Assembly (NCBI RefSeq): GCF_036703385.1
Contig: NZ_DATNPA010000295.1
Location: forward strand, 62,001-126,000
DNA length: 64,000 nucleotides
Reading direction: 5' to 3'
Source of the DNA: Allocoleopsis sp036703385
Lineage (GTDB): Bacteria > Cyanobacteriota > Cyanobacteriia > Cyanobacteriales > Coleofasciculaceae
The position numbers were made by a program, and so were the translations under genes. Shown one piece after another: positions 24,219-31,586 of this stretch. The notes beneath the pieces are model-generated. The model was not told the DNA's origin and made no database searches. It was given only the letters and a program-made list of their open reading frames with translations. The number at the start of each line of letters is the position of its first letter. Positions within the stretch are counted from its first letter, which is position 1.

Positions 24219-24237
24219 TGACAACTAATAGTTGTCA
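24219..24237. repeat. 19-bp boundary palindrome, copy g
   Basis: TGACAACTAATAGTTGTCA. Right border of the pentamer module and upstream of the plus-strand adhesin operon. The TATAAT at 24275-24280 downstream is a plausible -10 box for that operon. Confidence 0.85.
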
Positions 24238-24302
24238 TTTGAGAAATCATCGCATCTCAACTTTGGGCAAACGATATAATATCGGTGAATTATGGTATCT
24301 TC

Positions 24303-24677
24303 ATGCCTTTCAGCAGAGTTTTCATACAGGTTGGTGGTACGCTAACCACAATTTATACCGCAGCAACAGCAGAGGAAAACATTTTCTCACTGCTATTAAA
24401 CTGTGACGTGGATTCCAATGTGTACCTGTACCGCTTGAACGGGACAACGTCCACGCTGCTAGCCTTTGTCCGTCTATTCGCAGGGGTTCCACAAAAGCAG
24501 CCTCATAAAATTATTATGAATGCTGCCGAATCATTGCAGGCTAAAGCAATGGATCGCGTCAGTGCCGACTGGCAGACTCTACCAGATTGGCAAACCAACC
24601 CCAACTGGCATAATCCAGAAGAATCGCTGCCTTTAGAATTGAACGTTAATATCGATATTTCTATTTTGACGAAATAA
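24303..24677 (+). CDS. Small virion/adhesin-like protein
   Basis: 124 residues from ATG 24303 (MPFSRVFIQVGGTLTTIYTA). Beta-rich N-terminus, then an acidic Asn/Trp-rich tail (DWQTLPDWQTNPNWHNPEES). Its TAA overlaps the ATG of the next gene (TAATG). Probably a decoration or fibre-associated protein ahead of the GH10 enzyme. No family recognised. Confidence 0.55.
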   Translation: MPFSRVFIQVGGTLTTIYTAATAEENIFSLLLNCDVDSNVYLYRLNGTTSTLLAFVRLFAGVPQKQPHKIIMNAAESLQAKAMDRVSADWQTLPDWQTNPNWHNPEESLPLELNVNIDISILTK

Positions 24678-25027
24678 TGACCACAGCGTTTACCGTTGAC
24701 ACAGTTACTGCCTTAAAAGCATTGAATGTCCTAGCATTACCAACCAATGCCAGGATGACGGTGGTGACGCCTGGTACAGGACTACCACCTTGCTGGTACA
24801 CCCTTATCCCTTCTACATTGACTGAACTTCAGCCTCTAATTGTTCGACCAAATGCCTACACTACAAGGTTATGGGTAGCTCAAGCGGGTGCTTTTGGTGT
24901 ATTTACTTATGCACCCAACGTGGTACCTCCATTTGTTGGGTATTTTTGGGTTAACTCTGGGGTAAGCCCTAGAACAATTTTTGTCTCGACGGGTACCAGT
25001 AGCACTTCAGATTGGAAGCAAATTTAA
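24677..25027 (+). CDS. Small adhesin-like protein, paralogue of the next gene
   Basis: 116 residues. The start TVDTVTALKALNVLALPTNA and the end STSDWKQI match in pattern the protein encoded from 25027 (SVSNLSALRQRASLPNNANM ... SSDWINI), so the two arose by duplication. Stop overlaps the next ATG. Likely virion surface proteins; function inferred from context only. Confidence 0.6.
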   Translation: MTTAFTVDTVTALKALNVLALPTNARMTVVTPGTGLPPCWYTLIPSTLTELQPLIVRPNAYTTRLWVAQAGAFGVFTYAPNVVPPFVGYFWVNSGVSPRTIFVSTGTSSTSDWKQI

Positions 25028-25404
25028 TGTCAGCGATCGCCAGTTATTCCGTCTCAAATTTATCGGCACTGAGGCAAAGAGCAAGCCTGCCGAATAACGC
25101 CAATATGATTGTGGCAAGACCCTACAACTTGTTTGCTGTTCCGCCAACTAATCATGTTTGGGTGTCTTCCTCGCTCGCAGAATTCTCAGTTAACGTAATG
25201 ACAGGAACAGACACCTCAAGACGATGGATTGCGATGGGCGGGACGCCAGCAGTGGGTTACCAGCCACCATCGGGAGGTGCTTTTTTAATTGGAATGATTG
25301 CGATAGATGCGGTATCGCAATCGGTTTACCTGTCCGTTAACAATGCGGGAACGTCTTCCGACTGGATAAATATTACAGGCAATGGCGCAGGGACGGGATT
25401 ATAA
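25027..25404 (+). CDS. Small adhesin-like protein, second paralogue
   Basis: 125 residues from ATG 25027 (MSAIASYSVSNLSALRQRAS), overlapping the upstream stop. Repeated architecture with the previous gene: L-P-x-N-A-x-M near the N-terminus and a SVYLSVNNAGTSSDW end. Followed by a heptamer repeat tract before the GH10 gene. Confidence 0.6.
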   Translation: MSAIASYSVSNLSALRQRASLPNNANMIVARPYNLFAVPPTNHVWVSSSLAEFSVNVMTGTDTSRRWIAMGGTPAVGYQPPSGGAFLIGMIAIDAVSQSVYLSVNNAGTSSDWINITGNGAGTGL

Positions 25405-25453
25405 TTCGTAGTTCGTAATTCGTAATTCGTAATTCGTAATTCGTAATTCGTAG
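25401..25453. repeat. Heptamer tandem repeat ATTCGTA
   Basis: About seven units of ATTCGTA/ATTCGTAG fill the gap between the adhesin operon and the GH10 start. They may move the ribosome site or spacer in steps of 7 bp. Confidence 0.8.
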
Positions 25454-25459
25454 TTGATA

Positions 25460-26227
25460 ATGCTATTAGGAACATCGGTTGGTAGAACCACTCCAGAAAA
25501 CTTTGACAAATATCAAATCGTCACACCCCACAATGCATTTAAGATTATGCACATTGTGGAGTTTGAGAACGAATGGAAGTGGGAACTGCCCGATCGCTTT
25601 GTTAATTTATGCGAGACGTGGGGCAAAAAACCTAGGGGACATTGCCTGCTGTGGCACCGAAATCTTCCCGACTGGGTGCTTCAGTCGGATGACATTGAGG
25701 GCGTTCTAAAGAACTTTGTACAAACGCTGGTATCGCGATATCCCCGTGTTTACGCTTGGGATGTAGTGAACGAACCGATGGCAGATAATGGTGATTTTAG
25801 ATTTTCACCCATTACCCCTTATATAGAAAAAGCTTTCCACTGGGCGCATGAGGCAAACCCCGACGCGCAGTTATTTGTTAATGACTACAGACCCACATTG
25901 ACTCACAAGTGGGATAGTCTTCTTAGTTGGTGTCAAGAGGCTAAAGATAGAGGTGTTCCTATTCATGGAATAGGCGTTCAGCATCATCACCGACTGCGTA
26001 AGGTTTTGGTGGAAGGGGTGCTGGGTTGGAAACAGTCACGCGCGATCGCGAAGAAAATTGTTGAAGCCGGATTTATCTGTGAATTCACAGAAAATTCTGT
26101 TGTGGATGAGGGATTGCCGATTCCCAATGCTGAGCAACTCACTCAGAACTTTTACCGCTCTTTGGAAAACATCGCTAGGGATGAAGGCGTCTCCTCTTTC
26201 ACTTACTGGCGTGGTCATCTAGACTGA
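25460..26227 (+). CDS. GH10 endo-xylanase-like enzyme
   Basis: 255 residues from ATG 25460. GH10 landmarks: RGHCLLWHRNLPDWV (xylanase G-H-x-L-x-W-H-x-x-x-P-x-W), AWDVVNEPMAD with the acid/base Glu, and ICEFTENSVVD with Glu in the nucleophile position (usual ITELD). The N-terminal strand-helix of the usual barrel is shortened (family domains run about 300 residues). There is no signal peptide, so it is probably carried on the virion or released at lysis. Together with the GH16 enzyme it suggests attack on a mixed-glycan sheath. Confidence 0.85.
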   Translation: MLLGTSVGRTTPENFDKYQIVTPHNAFKIMHIVEFENEWKWELPDRFVNLCETWGKKPRGHCLLWHRNLPDWVLQSDDIEGVLKNFVQTLVSRYPRVYAWDVVNEPMADNGDFRFSPITPYIEKAFHWAHEANPDAQLFVNDYRPTLTHKWDSLLSWCQEAKDRGVPIHGIGVQHHHRLRKVLVEGVLGWKQSRAIAKKIVEAGFICEFTENSVVDEGLPIPNAEQLTQNFYRSLENIARDEGVSSFTYWRGHLD

Positions 26228-26468
26228 CAATTTCTTCTTCGTCCCATTCCAGTCCTCGGTGGAATAGATTAGACTCATGAACCCATTCAAAACATCTGGG
26301 GTCATGGATATTTTGCACCTTGTACCATCGCCCTTTCCTTAAACGTCGATAAGCGAGGTAATCAGCCGCGACTATCTCGATCGCGCCCAAAACAAATCTA
26401 GCAATCCACGATATTCCTTGGTTTCCAATACAAAGTAATCGTTCTTGGGTAAAGCTTTTGGTGTCCAT
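26199..26468 (-). CDS. Small protein, paralogue of the gene at 26372
   Basis: 89 residues. IARFVLGAIEIVAADYLAYR followed by RLRKGRWYKV aligns with IIHKIIRLIDMTFAEHERYR and RFRGGTWRYV of the adjacent gene. It overlaps that gene by about 97 bp, so its true start may lie further downstream. It also overlaps the end of the convergent GH10 gene by 29 bp. Function unknown. Confidence 0.5.
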   Translation of the reverse strand: MDTKSFTQERLLCIGNQGISWIARFVLGAIEIVAADYLAYRRLRKGRWYKVQNIHDPRCFEWVHESNLFHRGLEWDEEEIVSLDDHASK

Positions 26469-26596
26469 AATTTATAGCCTGTTCGCTCCCTGACTTCTAC
26501 ATATCGCCACGTTCCACCTCTAAACCTTCGATATCGCTCATGCTCAGCGAAGGTCATATCAATCAGTCTGATGATTTTGTGAATGATTTCTGGCAT
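26372..26596 (-). CDS. Small protein, paralogue of the gene at 26199
   Basis: 74 residues, MPEIIHKIIRLIDMTFAEHE. Shares the Y-R-R-x-R-x-G-x-W-x-x-V core with the following gene. Sits directly after the basic virion proteins in a minus-strand operon. Not recognised. Confidence 0.5.
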   Translation of the reverse strand: MPEIIHKIIRLIDMTFAEHERYRRFRGGTWRYVEVRERTGYKLWTPKALPKNDYFVLETKEYRGLLDLFWARSR

Positions 26597-26599
26597 GTT

Positions 26600-27019
26600 T
26601 TAGCGTTGTCGCAACCGCCTCAATTTTTCCACTCTAGCGCGTCGTGAAGCCCGTTTAGCAGCAGGTGGATTGGGGACGAACTGTCGTCCGACGCGCATAC
26701 CAGATCGCTTAGCTCGATTGGTTGCGGCTTTTTGAGCTGGGGAGAGACGTCGCCATGCGCGATCTGGAAGATATCTCTCGCCCGTCAGCAAGCTGGGTCT
26801 GCCAGAGTTAGTGCGCCATTTTTCCCTTGTCCAGCGTTTGAGACTTTTCTGATGACCTCGCAATCCTCCTTTCATATACCCGCCCCCAGATTGCCTGTAC
26901 CGAATTGCAACCAGTTGAGCTTTGCGAGCAGACCATTGTCCTGGGCGTCCTCCACTGCTGCTATTGAGGACGCTTTGTTTTATGTGATCGCGTAACCTTG
27001 GCTTGGTATACACACTCAC
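26600..27019 (-). CDS. Basic DUF5872-like putative virion DNA-binding protein
   Basis: 139 residues, strongly basic. PGQWSARKAQLVAIRYRQSG, then GYMKGG, then KRWTREKWRTNSGRPS and ERYLPDRAWRRLSPAQKAAT ... GRQFVPNP. I recognise this order from a family (DUF5872-like) found in phages and in large eukaryotic DNA viruses, thought to be packaged basic proteins. Its start overlaps the stop of the equally basic gene at 27016. Confidence 0.7.
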   Translation of the reverse strand: MSVYTKPRLRDHIKQSVLNSSSGGRPGQWSARKAQLVAIRYRQSGGGYMKGGLRGHQKSLKRWTREKWRTNSGRPSLLTGERYLPDRAWRRLSPAQKAATNRAKRSGMRVGRQFVPNPPAAKRASRRARVEKLRRLRQR

Positions 27020-27384
27020 CGTCGCATCCTCCGTCTCAGTGCCGACACTCGTTTCTGAGAAGTCGTGGGTTTGTTCTGAGGCCAGAGTACTCGACGTGCC
27101 CAGTAATTTTTGCTCAATTTATTGTCTTTAGTCAGCCGCCCAGATCTATCCCTAATCCCAGCCGATCGCGTTAGATAATTTCGTTTAGCACTGGGAGAGT
27201 AGTTGTGCCTGAACCCCCGTGCCCCGAAGCGCAACAGCGCGATCGTGTTACCTTGTTTGGCTAGTACTTCCCGTTTGTATTTGGGGTGACTGATGGTGCG
27301 GGGTTTGTTGAAACCTGGAAATACCCGCCCACGATAGCGAACTCTCCCTCCGCCTAATCGTTGAACACGAGATGTGTCAGGCAT
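27016..27384 (-). CDS. Basic putative virion protein, partner of the DUF5872-like gene
   Basis: 122 residues, strongly basic. FPGFNKPRTISHPKYKREVL, then IALLRFGARGFRHN, then AGIRDRSG and KLSKNYWARRVLW. This G-F-N-K-P ... R-F-G ... Y-W-A-x-x-x-x-W pattern recurs in phage genomes in small basic virion-associated proteins. Overlaps both neighbours by a few bases. Confidence 0.65.
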   Translation of the reverse strand: MPDTSRVQRLGGGRVRYRGRVFPGFNKPRTISHPKYKREVLAKQGNTIALLRFGARGFRHNYSPSAKRNYLTRSAGIRDRSGRLTKDNKLSKNYWARRVLWPQNKPTTSQKRVSALRRRMRR

Positions 27385-28105
27385 TGGCGAGTCGCTCCAC
27401 TTCTTTTCTAAGTTCAGCTACCTCAGCCAAAGCAGCACCAACGTTTTCGCCTTGGAGGAGATGAGTTACGCGATCGCACCTGTCCATTAACGCGCTATAC
27501 AAGGCATCTTTTTGGGTTTCCCCGAAGACTTCAATTTCCCAGCAGTGCTGCCACTTCCGCTTCACAGATCGCGCACCCAACAACGCATTGCGATTCCCTT
27601 CAGTCTCCAAGCTTGGCGGCAATTCCTCCTCACCTATCCCAAGGTGGTCTTCTGCCCACTGGATGACATCTCGACATCGCATGGGGAACCCTTCGGGCAG
27701 GTCTATCATGTCGCCAAAAATCCAGCAAAATACTACCCAGTCGAATGAGCTCCACTCACCCCAGTAGATGGGATTTCCGTATTTTTTGGGGCTACAAAAC
27801 TCCAAGATATCGGCAGCGATCATATCCCTAGTTTTCCACCGCAAGATATCCTGACGAACACTGGGAGAAACATCGGGATTGCCAGGATTAACGCCGATAT
27901 GCTTGGACGGTAAGCTTGGAATAACGCTTGCCTTTACCCAATCGTTAGCCTTGGATAAATCACATTCATCGTTGCAGGCGTAGTACTCACGACCATCGTC
28001 ACAAACAATCCCGATACTGATTAGGTCGATTGTTCGCCTTCTGCTATCTTCAATAAATTCGGCGTCTATAAAATATAACGGCTGTTCTGGGAAAGGATTA
28101 GTCAT
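27377..28105 (-). CDS. DEDD-fold 3'-5' exonuclease-like protein (Rv2179c type), active site altered
   Basis: 242 residues. YFIDAEFIEDSRRRTIDLIS and IGIVCDDGREYYA match the exoribonuclease family with the first D-x-E pair. WSSFDWVVF holds the second Asp. Where the family has H-N-A-L-x-D-A-R, this protein has RNALLGAR, so both the His and the last metal-binding Asp are replaced (Arg and Gly). It may be inactive or a binding protein. Within the virion-protein operon. Confidence 0.7.
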   Translation of the reverse strand: MTNPFPEQPLYFIDAEFIEDSRRRTIDLISIGIVCDDGREYYACNDECDLSKANDWVKASVIPSLPSKHIGVNPGNPDVSPSVRQDILRWKTRDMIAADILEFCSPKKYGNPIYWGEWSSFDWVVFCWIFGDMIDLPEGFPMRCRDVIQWAEDHLGIGEEELPPSLETEGNRNALLGARSVKRKWQHCWEIEVFGETQKDALYSALMDRCDRVTHLLQGENVGAALAEVAELRKEVERLANA

Positions 28106-28373
28106 TATGTTCTAAACCTAATTCATACCAATATTTATTTTCGCTGTTGACTTCACCGCCGCAATTAGCACATTTCCAGCGTTTTCCTGCTACCTTTTCA
28201 GGGCGCAAGTCGATACTAAAGTCATGACGACCACACCCATCAAGTATTGCACCGTTCTGTTTAACACGCGCCCACGTTTGCTGAATATCCCTTGATGGGA
28301 CTCCACTAATTTCACTGAGTTTTTGAGCAATATTATCAATTTCACTCACGCGATCGCGCCTCCTAAGCTTCAA
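28098..28373 (-). CDS. Small protein with zinc ribbon-like C-terminus
   Basis: 91 residues. The N-terminus is a helix-rich segment (IDNIAQKLSEISGVPSRDIQ). The C-terminus has KRWKCANCGGEVNSE, a C-x-x-C pair, with an upstream CGRHDF that could supply two more ligands. Overlaps the exonuclease-like gene by 8 bp. Nucleic-acid binding is plausible. Confidence 0.55.
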   Translation of the reverse strand: MKLRRRDRVSEIDNIAQKLSEISGVPSRDIQQTWARVKQNGAILDGCGRHDFSIDLRPEKVAGKRWKCANCGGEVNSENKYWYELGLEHND

Positions 28374-28827
28374 ATGGTTCTATGGTAGAGGAGGATTGAA
28401 AGTTACGAATAAACTCAATAATGCGTTCATGCTTTTGAGAGATAGTTGCTCCTCCAGTTTGCTTGAGCCACTCCCCTTCGTATTCGGGCAACTCTACAAT
28501 TTTCTCGGATATAGGGATTGAATAGTCAATTCGCCCTTGGGGCAATTCAATAACTAATGCGATCGCGTCTGAGTCATACAAGTCTTTTTGCCATCCAACC
28601 CGATAACCATTGTCATGCAGTATCACTGCCAACATTTGAATTATCAGGTTCTGGTCGTGACGATTAACGTCTTCCCTTGTGTACCAAACTAGCTCGAAGT
28701 CGTTAGGGGCTGAACCAATCCAGTATCCTTTGTACTGAATTCTTTCTGGAAGCCCTTTCCCTGGAGATGAGGAATTATGTCCACACCTCTCCCATTGATA
28801 AAAATTATCTTCTTCCTCTTCAGTCAT
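28363..28827 (-). CDS. Hypothetical protein
   Basis: 154 residues, acidic start MTEEEEDNFYQWERCGHNSS. The middle (LIIQMLAVILHDNGYRVGWQ) looks alpha-beta. No family recognised. Overlaps the next gene by 11 bp, so part of the minus-strand accessory operon between the portal and the basic proteins. Confidence 0.5.
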   Translation of the reverse strand: MTEEEEDNFYQWERCGHNSSSPGKGLPERIQYKGYWIGSAPNDFELVWYTREDVNRHDQNLIIQMLAVILHDNGYRVGWQKDLYDSDAIALVIELPQGRIDYSIPISEKIVELPEYEGEWLKQTGGATISQKHERIIEFIRNFQSSSTIEPFEA

Positions 28828-28847
28828 GCGATCGCTCCTTTATTGAC

Positions 28848-29000
28848 TCAGGTCACTCCAGAAAGCTGTGTAAATCCTCCGATCACGCACAACAATGCAG
28901 CACTTGTAGTGTTTGGTAGCAAATGCTGATTGTCAAAGAAAAACGCCAACAAAAGCAAAAGCGCACTAATATTAAATACCAAAAAAAGAAATAGTCTCAT
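28848..29000 (-). CDS. 50-residue membrane protein
   Basis: MRLFLFLVFNISALLLLLAF followed by a short loop and a second hydrophobic stretch (ALLCVIGGFTQLSG): two membrane segments separated by about 15 residues. Size and topology fit a small holin or spanin-like component, but nothing confirms it. Preceded by a HIP1 site. Confidence 0.5.
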   Translation of the reverse strand: MRLFLFLVFNISALLLLLAFFFDNQHLLPNTTSAALLCVIGGFTQLSGVT

Positions 29001-29010
29001 GCGATCGCGT

Positions 29011-29220
29011 TTATTTTGCTTCCTGCCAATTGTACTTGTTTAATCGAATCCAGTTGTTTTGCTGTGCTAGGATTTCTGCATACTCGATTGCCTCACTTAT
29101 GCGTTCTGGACTGTAAATTTTTGTTTCTACAGGTATGACATTACCGTTGTCGTATCGATGGAGAATAACCGGATCGTCTGAGTTTTTTGACGGTTGAATT
29201 AATATTCCAGCAACGTACAT
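29011..29220 (-). CDS. Small hypothetical protein
   Basis: 69 residues, MYVAGILIQPSKNSDDPVIL, then ERISEAIEYAEILAQQNNWI. Looks like a compact alpha-beta protein. Not recognised. In the minus-strand operon between the portal and the basic proteins. Confidence 0.5.
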   Translation of the reverse strand: MYVAGILIQPSKNSDDPVILHRYDNGNVIPVETKIYSPERISEAIEYAEILAQQNNWIRLNKYNWQEAK

Positions 29221-29234
29221 AAGCCAAAAAGTAA

Positions 29235-29540
29235 TTATAGTGTGCGATCGCGTCTACTAAAGTTCTTTGCTGGGTTTCTTGTTGTCAACAAGCAATTAAA
29301 ATTTTCTTCTTTAACCCAAACACCAAATACGTTTTCAGGCAAGGGCGTATCCAACCAAACGTAAACGGCAGCTGAGTTCGATTGGTTTTTACCAATCTTT
29401 GGTGGTATAACGTTTGACACCCGTCCGGTTGTCCCCGTGGGAATGCAAATAGATGCCAGCTTCGTACCACCCTCTATTTGTCTTTCTATGGAATAAGGTT
29501 TTACAAAAACCACTTTTTTTGAGTGTTCTTCACTACTCAA
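29235..29540 (-). CDS. Small beta-rich hypothetical protein
   Basis: 101 residues. KVVFVKPYSIERQIEGGTKL, then IPTGTTGRVSNV and YVWLDTPLPENVFGVWVKEE, suggesting a small SH3-like barrel. Not recognised. Its end lies 3 bp before the gene at 29544 on the minus strand. Confidence 0.5.
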   Translation of the reverse strand: MSSEEHSKKVVFVKPYSIERQIEGGTKLASICIPTGTTGRVSNVIPPKIGKNQSNSAAVYVWLDTPLPENVFGVWVKEENFNCLLTTRNPAKNFSRRDRTL

Positions 29541-29543
29541 GCG

Positions 29544-30083
29544 TCACCCTCCAAAATTCCAAATATCCCTATCCTTCTCTAAAAACTCTAACCCAAACCC
29601 TTGGGTGTAATATTGTCTATTTTTGGGAACAACTTCTGTGCGGGTTGGGCAATAAATGTAGCCTTGACTCAACGTACCCGTGCCACTGTCAACGTGGAGG
29701 ATGCCTCGACGAATCCGAAACCCACGTAACATATCTTCTCTGTCAATGCGACGGTGGTAGTCGTAACAGGTAAGGATAACTTGTTGGTTCGTGGATGGGG
29801 GCTTGGCAAGCTCTGTCATCATAATCAGAGCCTTTTCCCGTGGGTCTTTAATCGACGCCTTGAATGTTAAACGCTGCGTCCCCACCTGTACCCGCACTCC
29901 CCCAAAATAATCCACGAACACATTCCGATCGCCTTGCACCGGCGTCTGATAGTCTTCGCGATCGCACCGCAACACAATTTGGGTGTCACCCACAAACAAA
30001 TCCTCCAACCCATGCGATCGCCAAAATTGCCCAAAGTCTGGGGGACACAAGAATACGAGTTTTGGCTTGAAGAGATTTCCCAT
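29544..30083 (-). CDS. Putative head-tail connector or tail protein
   Basis: 179 residues, beta-rich: VGDTQIVLRCDREDYQTPVQ, ILTCYDYHRRIDREDMLRGF, ending YYTQGFGLEFLEKDRDIWNF. The Y-T-Q-G-F-x-L-E-F-x-E motif is like structural proteins of phage tails. It lies directly after the portal gene with palindrome h between them. Confidence 0.5.
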   Translation of the reverse strand: MGNLFKPKLVFLCPPDFGQFWRSHGLEDLFVGDTQIVLRCDREDYQTPVQGDRNVFVDYFGGVRVQVGTQRLTFKASIKDPREKALIMMTELAKPPSTNQQVILTCYDYHRRIDREDMLRGFRIRRGILHVDSGTGTLSQGYIYCPTRTEVVPKNRQYYTQGFGLEFLEKDRDIWNFGG

Positions 30084-30097
30084 ACGCGATCACTAAA

Positions 30098-30116
30098 TGA
30101 CAACTATCAGTTGTCA
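30098..30116. repeat. 19-bp boundary palindrome, copy h
   Basis: TGACAACTATCAGTTGTCA. Its right end (30114-30116) is the stop codon of the portal gene. Confidence 0.85.
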
Positions 30117-31586
30117 TGGGTAGTTTTGCTGAGCTGCTTGGTCACCAGTTGGTGCAGGCGACGCTCGAAGACTCGCTACCGCTTCGCTATCATTTTGTTG
30201 CTGTCCCGCCTGTTGCTGCATCTGCTGCATTTCTACAGCCTTTTGAATTGCTACCAACCGTTCCTCTTCAGTTTGATTAGGCAGTCCCAGTAAGTCACGC
30301 AACATATTAGCTACGCTATTATCTAGCGGCAGTGCCCCTGCCCCAACAGCGGTAAGAATATTTTGAATCTTCATCGAAGCTTGGCTGGGGTCGTTGGTCT
30401 TCTCTACATCAAACTTACCCCACCCCTGCTTAGGCTTCAATGCAAAATTTCTAAACAATAATGGTTTAACAACCTTTTCCAGAATCTGATCGCGCACCTG
30501 TTTCACGATCGCGCTAATCTGACTATCCAAGTTAATACTTTGTAAAGACGCCACGCCACTATAACCAAACCCACCCCCAACACCTTCATTTGCTACAAGG
30601 TAGGGGACGTTCATCGCCATAAATAAACGCCTATCAACCGCGTCTAAAACCGTCTGGAAAAAGTTGCTATCAGTGGGCATAGCCTGCCAGTTAATACTGT
30701 AGGCTTTATCCATTACCAGAAAATTATTTTTATCAAATTCTTCAAGTTGAGAACGGGCATTTTCAATAGCGGACACTACGCGATCGCGTCCATTTTCCTG
30801 CAATGCTCTACCGTTATGGTCAGTAAGCACCACACTATCTGACGTGTTAGCTTGGACAATCCAAAGTCCTGAACTTTGGTTTTTTCCAGCTATTACCCAT
30901 TCGGTTAAACAAGTGCGTTTAGCTTTGAATAGTCCTATAGTTTTAGAGCCTGCCCCATTACCATAAGGGTTGGTCGGGTCAATGGGGTCACGATTAAGAA
31001 TGTGAATACATTTTAAATAAGGGATATCAATAGGTTTACCTCCCCCAGAACGGTCAACCACCCAATGTAATCCGTTGCGATTTCCCTTAAATCGGGTGGT
31101 TAATGGGGAGTGAGGAAGTAACTGTTTAAGTCGCATCTGGCGGTAAAAACCAGGGGAGTTATACTTCCAACCAATTTCTGCCGTAAAAAAGCCAAAGAAG
31201 AACGCGATCGCGCAGGCAATTCCTACAAATTCTTCCAAGGTGCCGTCCATGTCGGCAAAGATATTTCTAATAAGTTCGGTGATTTTCTCATCGCTATGGG
31301 TGTAGGTACCAAAAGCTTCCCTAGCCCGTAGTTCCACCAACTTAAAACAAAACCCAATCACCTCATCTAACAACAACACCTCAGCCATGTCTTCTAAGGT
31401 GTGCTTCTTGAACTCTTTCCCCCGTAACTTATCTTTCGCCGGACGCCACGCCAACTCACTTACGGTTTCGGCGGTAAGTCGGGCGATAGGATTGCTGTAC
31501 AACCCTGCCGACATCGCACTACTGGCGGGATGTCGGAGAATATTGCCCTTGCGCTGGTTTCTGTGAGTGAGGTAAGAATATGTCAC
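30114..31586 (-). CDS. Phage portal protein (DUF935, Mu gp29-like)
   Basis: 490 residues, the normal length for this family. Features: ARLTAETVSELAWRPAKDKL, LLLDEVIGFCFKLVELRARE, FFGFFTAEIGWKYN, KCIHILNRDPIDPTNPYGNG, FLVMDKAYSINWQAMPTD and YSGVASLQSINLD, with a Gln-rich C-terminus. The dodecameric portal is the DNA gateway in the capsid vertex. It overlaps the downstream basic gene at 31583 by 4 bp. It is on the strand opposite to the capsid genes, an inverted head module. Confidence 0.85.
   Translation of the reverse strand: MTYSYLTHRNQRKGNILRHPASSAMSAGLYSNPIARLTAETVSELAWRPAKDKLRGKEFKKHTLEDMAEVLLLDEVIGFCFKLVELRAREAFGTYTHSDEKITELIRNIFADMDGTLEEFVGIACAIAFFFGFFTAEIGWKYNSPGFYRQMRLKQLLPHSPLTTRFKGNRNGLHWVVDRSGGGKPIDIPYLKCIHILNRDPIDPTNPYGNGAGSKTIGLFKAKRTCLTEWVIAGKNQSSGLWIVQANTSDSVVLTDHNGRALQENGRDRVVSAIENARSQLEEFDKNNFLVMDKAYSINWQAMPTDSNFFQTVLDAVDRRLFMAMNVPYLVANEGVGGGFGYSGVASLQSINLDSQISAIVKQVRDQILEKVVKPLLFRNFALKPKQGWGKFDVEKTNDPSQASMKIQNILTAVGAGALPLDNSVANMLRDLLGLPNQTEEERLVAIQKAVEMQQMQQQAGQQQNDSEAVASLRASPAPTGDQAAQQNYP

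Larger units (their letters stand above)
21684..24237. other. Pentamer-array module bracketed by two boundary palindromes
   Basis: A 2.55-kb unit between palindromes f and g. It contains six hairpin-plus-pentamer blocks and four minus-strand genes (22088, 22670, 23170, 23352). No other part of the window has such blocks. I infer a discrete exchangeable cassette in which the arrays and at least one of the proteins act together. Confidence 0.6.
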
